Positions 24,022 through 29,323 of a stretch of DNA of 29,323 bases are shown piece by piece. The number at the start of each line of letters is the position of its first letter. The first letter of the stretch is position 1. The notes under the pieces are model-generated. The model had not been told where the DNA came from. It made no database searches and saw nothing but the letters and a program-made list of their open reading frames with translations. This stretch comes from CAZPBO01 sp964584815 (GTDB taxonomy: Bacteria; Planctomycetota; SKW154): the NCBI GenBank assembly GCA_964584815.1, contig CAZPBO010000024.1, positions 1 to 29,323 of the forward strand. Reading direction: 5' to 3'. The position numbers and the translations under genes were made by a program.

Positions 24022-24609
24022 TCACATATTCTCCATAACCACCGCTTTCATAGGTCCTTCTCGTGTGTGGACATAACGCCACCAGCCTGAAGAGTGCTCA
24101 ATGGGGATGAGCCGTTTTCTGTTGGGGGCTGTCGGAAGAGGCGTTGCCTTTACCACCTCTTTCCGCGGCAGCGGATAGTGCCTATCAAGCATTTGGTCAA
24201 TCTCCTGTGGAGCAGCCTGAAAGAGTTTAACCGGTCCGCCTAATATGCGTCTCAACTGATAAACCACGCGTAGGTCAAGGTCAAAAACATTCTCAACGGC
24301 AAGACAGGTTATTGCACCGACCTTTCCTAATGGGATGACCCGAAATCTGCGAGCGTCCTCTGTCGTCAGTAACTTCAAGGCTTCATCAGGTATGGTGTAT
24401 TTTTCAAGACGCACACGCGGTATCCTGTAGGACGACAGAAGCGCCGCTACAAGTAACGACTCCGACACATGTCCGCAAGCCTTTACAGCCTTTGCAAGCA
24501 CGCTTTCCTTCCCTGCTTTTTTAATCTGCTCTTCCACAAAGTCGGATGTTATGGGACCCTCTGCAAGTAACACTCTACCCACTGCTAACTGCTCTTTTGT
24601 GAGGTTCAT
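24022..24609 (-). CDS. Stand-alone MshEN / GspE N-terminal domain protein
   Basis: 195 residues. The region from about residue 5 to 145 resembles the N-terminal domain of type II secretion and type IV pilus ATPases (T2SSE_N/MshEN): VGRVLLAEGPITSDFVEEQI, then SVLAKAVKACGHVSESLLVAALLSSYRIPRVRL, then DEALKLLTTEDARRFRVIPLG and the beta-alpha unit ending EIDQMLDRHY. There is no ATPase part. MshEN domains can bind c-di-GMP through RLGxxL...G repeats; here these are degenerate (VGRVLLAEG), so binding is uncertain. The C-terminal 45 residues are basic and unassigned. ATG at 24609 follows GGGGGAGAAG. It is the first gene of the eleven-gene minus-strand run, behind a candidate promoter at 24633-24661. 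Confidence 0.72.
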   Translation of the reverse strand: MNLTKEQLAVGRVLLAEGPITSDFVEEQIKKAGKESVLAKAVKACGHVSESLLVAALLSSYRIPRVRLEKYTIPDEALKLLTTEDARRFRVIPLGKVGAITCLAVENVFDLDLRVVYQLRRILGGPVKLFQAAPQEIDQMLDRHYPLPRKEVVKATPLPTAPNRKRLIPIEHSSGWWRYVHTREGPMKAVVMENM

Positions 24610-24632
24610 ACTTCTCCCCCCTATCTGACTGC

Positions 24633-24661
24633 ATAATAAATGGAGACCGTGGCTCATACAA
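24633..24661 (-). promoter_or_regulatory. Candidate sigma-70 promoter of the minus-strand run
   Basis: On the minus strand TTGTAT (24661-24656) and TATTAT (24638-24633) are separated by 17 bases. Transcription would start near 24626, 17 bases before the MshEN-like ATG. The -10 box matches 5 of 6 consensus bases, the -35 box only 3. Confidence 0.45.
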
Positions 24662-24689
24662 GAATTTTTGTCGTGGCGTGCCAAAATTG

Positions 24690-24718
24690 TTGACCCAAGC
24701 CACCCTTATTCGTATATT
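24690..24718 (+). promoter_or_regulatory. Sigma-70-type promoter of the STAS fusion gene
   Basis: TTGACC at 24690-24695 and TATATT at 24713-24718 are separated by 17 bases; both boxes match consensus at 5 of 6 positions. Transcription would start near 24726, giving a leader of about 20 bases to the ATG at 24746. It lies about 28 bases from the opposite-facing candidate promoter, so one regulator could act on both. Confidence 0.65.
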
Positions 24719-24745
24719 TGCAGGTGTGCAGTTAAGGAGCGGGTA

Positions 24746-25894
24746 ATGTCTGACCTTAAGATACGGTTTTCTCGTTTTGCGAGCGCCCGCGATGTGTTCC
24801 TTGCCGAACTGGTTGGCTCCATTGATGCTTCAACAGTCCATATATTCCAGCAGGAGTTAGAAAAGGCGCGTCGGCAAGGTGTCAACAAACTTGTCCTTGA
24901 TGTCTCAAAGATAAAGTATGTCAACTCAACAGGGCTCGGCTCTCTTGTCAAGTACGCTGATGCTTTCAGGTCTGCGGGTGGAGGTCTAGTGCTTCTTAAG
25001 GTTCCACCCAAGGTTAAGATTGTTATAGAGATGTTGGGGTTGCACGAGTTCTTTGAGATGGTGGGGACATCCCAAGAAGCGCTGGCGCGACTGACCAAGG
25101 TTGCTCCCGCGGTCTCCCCCACCGCCCCCACAGTTGTGAAGCGCCCCAGCCCTGTAGCCACACCCAAACAAGCGAGACCCACTGCTCCCACCGCTCGCCG
25201 CAAACCTCCTGCCGCCCGCGCGGCAACAGCAGCACCCGCGCCCAAGGCACCGCCCGCCAAACCCACACCCGCCGCACCTGCCAAACCCATTCCCACGGCA
25301 AAACCCGCCGCTCCTACGGCAAAACCTGCTCCCCAGCCTGTAGCACCCCCAAAAACCGCACCACCACGCCGACCCGCACCCACAGCCGCATTCCCCATTG
25401 TTGTCCCCTGCGGCACTTGTGGCGTGGATGTTGAAATCCCTCGGACGGGGAACTTCAAATGTCCACGCTGCCAGACAACCATTAGCGTTGACTCCGCCGG
25501 CAATGTCAGTTTCTTCGCTCCCAACAAGCCGATTCCTGTTCAAATAATCCTCTCCTCAAATTCCATAGCGGGTGAGGCGCTTAAAGGATTTGTCGGAACC
25601 GTTGCGGAGAGACTGGGGTTCAGCGCTTCTGATGCCGCCGCTGTCAAAAGCGCCGTTGAAGAGGTTGCCTCTGTTATCGCAGACCGCGTCTACCAAGGCG
25701 AGGAAAACACCTACTCTGTCCTCATTACCCCTGATGTGAACGAGTTGACCGTTGTTTTCAGCGACCACGGGGAAACGCTCCCCGCCGATGCCGTTCACAG
25801 CGTTTTCCCACAGTCGTCAAAAGCGTTTGAGGAGTTTGAGGTCACCCCCCATCCCCGCGGCGGAAACATTATCCGCTTTGTCAAAAGAAAATAG
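24746..25894 (+). CDS. STAS domain - Pro/Ala linker - zinc ribbon - degenerate RsbW-like ATPase fusion
   Basis: 382 residues. Residues 1-115 are an anti-sigma-factor-antagonist STAS domain (LVGSIDASTVHIFQQEL, LVLDVSKIKYVNSTGLGSL) with Ser61 at the usual phosphorylation site. Residues about 119-215 are a Pro/Ala/Lys linker. Cys222, Cys225, Cys239 and Cys242 (CGTC...CPRC) form a zinc ribbon. Residues 264-381 resemble the HATPase_c_2 domain of RsbW-like kinases: helix SAVEEVASVIADRVY at the N-box position and SDHGET at the G1 box. The N-box Asn is replaced and the G1 DxGxG is incomplete, so ATP binding and kinase activity are doubtful. AAGGAG precedes the ATG. Joining antagonist and kinase-like modules suggests a self-contained or decoy partner switch; the target is unknown. 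Confidence 0.82.
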   Translation: MSDLKIRFSRFASARDVFLAELVGSIDASTVHIFQQELEKARRQGVNKLVLDVSKIKYVNSTGLGSLVKYADAFRSAGGGLVLLKVPPKVKIVIEMLGLHEFFEMVGTSQEALARLTKVAPAVSPTAPTVVKRPSPVATPKQARPTAPTARRKPPAARAATAAPAPKAPPAKPTPAAPAKPIPTAKPAAPTAKPAPQPVAPPKTAPPRRPAPTAAFPIVVPCGTCGVDVEIPRTGNFKCPRCQTTISVDSAGNVSFFAPNKPIPVQIILSSNSIAGEALKGFVGTVAERLGFSASDAAAVKSAVEEVASVIADRVYQGEENTYSVLITPDVNELTVVFSDHGETLPADAVHSVFPQSSKAFEEFEVTPHPRGGNIIRFVKRK

Positions 25895-25965
25895 CGACGG
25901 AGGTGAACCGCAGCGCCACCTACCGTGTCTAATCTTAGTGAATCCCATTTTTGGAGGTTTGGATT

Positions 25966-28011
25966 ATGCGATGGTCTGTCGGTCTTTTTGTGCTTTTGTG
26001 TTTGGGGGTTGCGCTTGCCGCGCCGCCCAAACAGAAAACCGCACGCGTCGTCCTCTTCAAACAGGGACTCGGCTATGTGGAGAAAGTCTTCACCGTTGAA
26101 GGGGACGCGGTGATTGAGTTGCAGTTTGACGAGTCTCAAGTCCCCGACATCCTCAACTCGTTGGTTGTGATTGACAAGAGCGGTGGAATAATCGCCGACA
26201 TAGGTTATGACTCAAAGACACCACGGGAGAAGTTGCTGGAGGAGATATTCAGTGGACGCGATGTCGGCGGACTTGTGGGCACCCTGACCACATTCAAAGG
26301 AGCAGAAGCCACCTTCAGCGCCTCTGGGAAAGAGGTTGTCGGGCGCATCCTCGGAGTTGAGCGTTATCAGCGTTCAAAGGATGTCACATCCTGGCGTGTC
26401 AGTGTTCTGACAAAAGAGGGTGCTGTCACATCTTTTGATGTCGGCGAGATTACATCATTCAAACTCTCTGACCCCTCTCTTCAGAAAGACCTTGCCCGCT
26501 ACCTCAAACTGGTTGCGGAGTCATTTAAGCGTCGCCGCAAAACCATCCGCATCCAGTGCAAAGGCAAAGGCAGGCGCGAAATCCTCATCGCCTACACCAT
26601 TGAGATTCCCGTCTGGAAAACCTCTCATCGCTTCGTCTTAAAGAAAGATAAAGCGCTCTGCCAGTCCTGGGCTATTGTTGACAACACCACCCTTGAGGAC
26701 TGGAAGGATGTTCAGATGGTGCTTATGGCAGGGGTTCCTGTGGTCTTCAAATATGACCTTTACAGTCCTGTCTATACGCGTCGTCGCGAGTTGAGACCGA
26801 GAGGTTTTGCGCAGGCGCCGCCAACAAAACCCGCCGCTTTTGCGCGCAAGGCTCTGAGTAGGGCAGCGCGTGAACTTAAAGAAGCAGAAGAAGCCTACGC
26901 CGCAAGAAAGTTGCGCAAAGAGGCTCCAAAAGGCAAGTCTTTTGACGCACTCTCCAACAAAAACCTTGGAACGGCAGGATATATTGACGCCTACGGTATA
27001 GGCGCGGGTGTTGTCGCCGCCGCCGCAACCGGCAAACTCGGCTCCTTCTTCGTCTACCGCATCACCCATCCCGTCACCGTCCTTTCCAAAAAGTCGGCGA
27101 TGATACCGGTTGTCTCCCGTGATATTCCCGCTGACCGCGTTCTCTATCTCCGCTACGGTTCGGGTATGGTAAACCCCTATCAGGCGGTGCGCATTACCAA
27201 CAAATCAGATGTGGTGCTGGATGAAGGACCTGCCTCAGTCTATGAGGAAGGGACATTTTTGGGTAATGCATTGCTGCCGCGTCTTGAACCCGACCAGAAA
27301 GGCTTGGTCTGCTTTGCCGTGGAGCAGGGTGTTGAGGTGCGCACGGAATGGGAGACGCTGCCACGCCGCGCCTATATGCTCGCCGCACAAGAAGGTTACA
27401 TCGTCGTCTTCTACTGGCAGTATAAAGCGCTGAAAGTCCGCATTAAAAACAACACAAAAGACAAAAAACACCTCGTCTTTGACTACCCTTACGACAGCGC
27501 GTGGAAATTGATGAACCCCAAAGCCAAACGCGAGGGCAATTCTTTGCGGTTTGAATTTGACGCACCCGCAAAGAAGGAGACCGTCATCAAGATAGAGTTC
27601 CGCACCCGCACAAGCGAATACTATGCATTAGGCAACTTTGACAGCAAGCGTCTTGAGTGGTTTGTGCGCAAAGGATGGTTGAGCGACGCACAGCGCAAGG
27701 CGATACGGGAGATAATCCAGCAGCGTCGCACAGTGGCGCAGGTTGAGGAGCGAATCCGCACTATGCGGGCGCAGCATCAGCGCCTCGTTTCAGAGCAAGC
27801 ACGCCTTCGCTCCAATCTGCAGGTTCTCCGCGGCGAAACCCAAGCCATAAAGCAACTCCGCGCCCGTTACATAAAACGCTTTATGGAGACCGAAGACCAA
27901 ATTCAGAATATCCTCACCCAAATCTCCCTGACAGAGAAGAAACTAATAGCAGAACGGGAGCGACTCCGCAAGATGATTAACGACCTTGTGTTCAAGCACG
28001 AGGTGAAGTAA
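25966..28011 (+). CDS. DUF4139 secreted or envelope protein with C-terminal coiled coil
   Basis: 681 residues. An N-terminal signal peptide MRWSVGLFVLLCLGVALA is probably cut near residues 18-19. The central part is a DUF4139 domain, clear from GSFFVYRITHPVTVLSKKSAMIPVV, YQAVRITNKSDVVLDEGPASVYEEGTFLGNALLPRLEPDQKGLV and VRIKNNTKDKKHLVFDYPY. A Lys/Ala-rich charged helix (AARELKEAEEAYAARKLRKEAP) interrupts it at about residues 300-330. The last 100 residues are a long coiled coil (VEERIRTMRAQHQRLVSEQARLRSNLQ). DUF4139 proteins (e.g. the MuiA group) have poorly known envelope roles; the usual N-terminal DUF4140 is not obvious. ATG at 25966 follows GGAGG with a good spacer; TTG at 25951 overlaps that site. 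It follows the STAS fusion by 71 bases and ends at a strong terminator. Confidence 0.85.
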   Translation: MRWSVGLFVLLCLGVALAAPPKQKTARVVLFKQGLGYVEKVFTVEGDAVIELQFDESQVPDILNSLVVIDKSGGIIADIGYDSKTPREKLLEEIFSGRDVGGLVGTLTTFKGAEATFSASGKEVVGRILGVERYQRSKDVTSWRVSVLTKEGAVTSFDVGEITSFKLSDPSLQKDLARYLKLVAESFKRRRKTIRIQCKGKGRREILIAYTIEIPVWKTSHRFVLKKDKALCQSWAIVDNTTLEDWKDVQMVLMAGVPVVFKYDLYSPVYTRRRELRPRGFAQAPPTKPAAFARKALSRAARELKEAEEAYAARKLRKEAPKGKSFDALSNKNLGTAGYIDAYGIGAGVVAAAATGKLGSFFVYRITHPVTVLSKKSAMIPVVSRDIPADRVLYLRYGSGMVNPYQAVRITNKSDVVLDEGPASVYEEGTFLGNALLPRLEPDQKGLVCFAVEQGVEVRTEWETLPRRAYMLAAQEGYIVVFYWQYKALKVRIKNNTKDKKHLVFDYPYDSAWKLMNPKAKREGNSLRFEFDAPAKKETVIKIEFRTRTSEYYALGNFDSKRLEWFVRKGWLSDAQRKAIREIIQQRRTVAQVEERIRTMRAQHQRLVSEQARLRSNLQVLRGETQAIKQLRARYIKRFMETEDQIQNILTQISLTEKKLIAERERLRKMINDLVFKHEVK

Positions 28012-28038
28012 GCCGAGCCGCCGATGAGAGACAATGTG

Positions 28039-28067
28039 GGGGCGCCGTTTCGGCGCCCCTTTCTTTT
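28039..28067 (+). terminator. Intrinsic terminator after the DUF4139 gene
   Basis: A perfect 9-bp GC-rich stem (28039-28047 with 28051-28059) with a TTT loop is followed directly by TTTCTTTT. It begins 28 bases after the stop codon. It is the only clear rho-independent terminator seen in the window. Confidence 0.93.
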
Positions 28068-28095
28068 GCTCCCGCATCCCAATCCCGCCTTTTGG

Positions 28096-28124
28096 TTGCC
28101 ACACTACACCTTCATCGTTAAACT
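28096..28124 (+). promoter_or_regulatory. Candidate promoter for the thiolase gene
   Basis: TTGCCA at 28096-28101 and TAAACT at 28119-28124 are 17 bases apart, between the terminator and the thiolase ATG at 28151. The matches to consensus are 5/6 and 4/6. A new promoter is expected here because of the strong upstream terminator. Confidence 0.45.
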
Positions 28125-28150
28125 TCTCCGCTGGTTTTGGAGGAGTTTCT

Positions 28151-29323
28151 ATGGAGATAGTGATTGGTGGAACAGTCAGAACAGCAATAGGTAGGATGCT
28201 GGGGGGGCTTTCCCCATTGCGGGCACCGGATTTGGGCGCAAAGGTGATTGCTGAAGCCATAAACCGCGCTGCCGTCCCAAAAGATGCCGTCACCGAAGTT
28301 ATCATGGGTAATGTCGTCTCGGCAGGCATCGGACAGAACCCGGCTCGGCAGGCTTCCATCATTTCCGGTCTTGACGCAGAAAAAACAAACGCCTTCACCG
28401 TCAACAAAGTCTGTGGCTCGGGGATGAAAGCCGTTATGCTGGCTGCACAAGCGCTCAAATGCGGCGATGAGTATCTGGTCGTCGCAGGTGGTATGGAGTC
28501 TATGTCCAACGGTCCTTATATAATCCGCGAAGCACGCGCCGGCGCACGACTCGGCAACGCCACACTCGTTGACACAATGGTCTACGACGGTCTCTGGGAC
28601 TACTACAACGACTTCCATATGGGCATAACAGGTGAACTGGTGGCTGAAAAATACAACATCACACGCCAAGAAGCAGACGAGTTCGGTTTCTGGAGCCACC
28701 AGAAGGCGCACAAAGCCACCATTGAAGGCAAATTCAAGAACGAAATTCTGCCAATTGAGATACCGCCCAAAAAGAAAGGTAAAGAGCCGATAATAGTGGA
28801 TAAAGATGAGGGAATCCGCGGCGACACAAGCCTTGAAAAGATGGCAAAGTTAAAACCTGCCTTCAAAAAGGACGGTGTTGTGACAGCAGGCAACGCAAGC
28901 CAGATATCGGATGGCGCAGCGGCGATGGTCGTCGCCACTGAAAAGACCGCAAAAGAGTTGGGTATGAAGGTTGAAGCGCGTATCCTTGCCTACGCCACAA
29001 ACTGCATTGACCCCAAATGGGTGATGCTTGCTCCTCTCGGTGCGGTGCGGAAACTGCTCAAGAAACTGGATGTCTCCATAGATTGGTTTGACTTAATAGA
29101 GATAAACGAGCCGTTTGCGACGGCAACAATTGCGCTGGCACGCGACCTTGAGATACCAAAAGAGAGGTTGAATGTGCACGGAGGTGCTGTGGCTTTGGGG
29201 CATCCGATAGGTTGCACAGGTGCGCGGATGATAGTAACCCTTGTTCACGCTTTGAAGACATACGGTAAGAAGCGCGGTTTGGCGGCGTTATGTCTTGGAG
29301 GTGGCGGCGCCACCGCCATCGCC
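28151..29323 (+). CDS. Acetyl-CoA C-acetyltransferase (thiolase), 3' end cut by window edge
   Basis: Thiolase that condenses two acetyl-CoA or cleaves acetoacetyl-CoA; cytoplasmic. 391 codons are visible and the frame is open at the right edge; the family is about 390-395 residues, so only the last few are missing. The acyl-accepting Cys is in VNKVCGSGMKAV (near residue 88), the catalytic His in GGAVALGHPIGCTGAR, and the second Cys in LCLGGGGATA, replacing the usual CIGGG. The NEAFA motif reads NEPFA here, a minor change. The insert typical of biosynthetic thiolases (MGITGELVAEKYNITRQEADEF) is present. GGAGGAG precedes the ATG. It could serve ketone, butyrate, polyhydroxyalkanoate or mevalonate metabolism; no partner gene is visible. 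Confidence 0.95.
   Translation, partial: MEIVIGGTVRTAIGRMLGGLSPLRAPDLGAKVIAEAINRAAVPKDAVTEVIMGNVVSAGIGQNPARQASIISGLDAEKTNAFTVNKVCGSGMKAVMLAAQALKCGDEYLVVAGGMESMSNGPYIIREARAGARLGNATLVDTMVYDGLWDYYNDFHMGITGELVAEKYNITRQEADEFGFWSHQKAHKATIEGKFKNEILPIEIPPKKKGKEPIIVDKDEGIRGDTSLEKMAKLKPAFKKDGVVTAGNASQISDGAAAMVVATEKTAKELGMKVEARILAYATNCIDPKWVMLAPLGAVRKLLKKLDVSIDWFDLIEINEPFATATIALARDLEIPKERLNVHGGAVALGHPIGCTGARMIVTLVHALKTYGKKRGLAALCLGGGGATAIA

Noticed and set aside
25080..25400. Short repeated Pro/Ala/Lys coding units that look like a tandem repeat or CRISPR-like array
   Set aside because: Units are irregular in length and sequence and stay in the coding frame; there are no constant repeats with unique spacers.
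24986..25543. Minus-strand frame rich in Gly and Cys, tempting as a metal-binding or peptide-precursor protein
   Set aside because: It is the mirror of the Pro/Ala linker and zinc ribbon codons of the STAS fusion; GC-rich Pro/Ala codons read antisense give Gly/Cys/Trp.
25895..25965. Possible promoter before the DUF4139 gene (TAATCT-like -10)
   Set aside because: No matching -35 box at proper distance; cotranscription with the STAS fusion is the simpler reading.
28068..28150. Possible tRNA or small RNA between the terminator and thiolase
   Set aside because: No cloverleaf or stable fold is visible; only a candidate promoter and a ribosome-binding site are supported.

Overview
The window comes from a diderm (Gram-negative) bacterium. 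Genes for lipid A (lpxK, an lpxL-family acyltransferase) and ADP-heptose (hldE) show an outer membrane with lipopolysaccharide, and three prepilin-like genes show a type II secretion or type IV pilus machine. The DNA is moderately GC-rich, genes are tightly packed with many short overlaps, and TTG and GTG starts are frequent. I cannot place the phylum from sequence alone; nothing matches a model organism closely and an uncultivated lineage is likely. There are no rRNA, tRNA, IS, prophage or CRISPR features.

Layout. (1) 1-1193, minus: folC, running off the left edge. (2) 1284-12806, plus: a ten-gene run: uvrA, a small lipoprotein, nadD, three pseudopilin-like genes, tmk, holB, ricT and queA. 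A candidate internal promoter precedes tmk. The tmk-holB-ricT set resembles the Bacillus tmk...holB-yaaT cluster. (3) 12694-14076, minus: murA, whose frame runs 113 bases into convergent queA. (4) 14125-15390, plus: an MFS transporter. (5) 24609 down to 15395, minus: an eleven-gene run headed by a stand-alone MshEN-type domain and a PilZ protein, then efp, a pyrophosphate-type phosphofructokinase, a Sua5/low-molecular-weight phosphatase fusion, rpiB, lpxK, lpxL-like, a deoxyhypusine-synthase-like protein, hldE and a Pro/Ala-rich protein with nine consecutive prolines. (6) 24746-28011, plus and divergent from it: a STAS/zinc-ribbon/degenerate ATPase fusion, then a DUF4139 surface protein ended by a strong intrinsic terminator. 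(7) 28151 to the right edge: an acetyl-CoA acetyltransferase.

The most unusual part is 5286-9386. A GspJ-like pseudopilin seems to carry an Asp-box beta-propeller between its N-terminal helix and C-terminal sheet, and the propeller is itself interrupted by a DUF2341-containing module of about 300 residues. The next gene, PilX/GspK-like at its N-terminus, carries a paralogous copy of that module. This looks like an envelope-displayed or secreted binding apparatus built on pseudopilins. The second point of interest is the divergent locus at 24.6 kb, where candidate c-di-GMP-binding proteins (PilZ, MshEN) face a partner-switch-type STAS/ATPase fusion.

Start codons were chosen by Shine-Dalgarno position and family N-termini, so several differ from the longest open frame.
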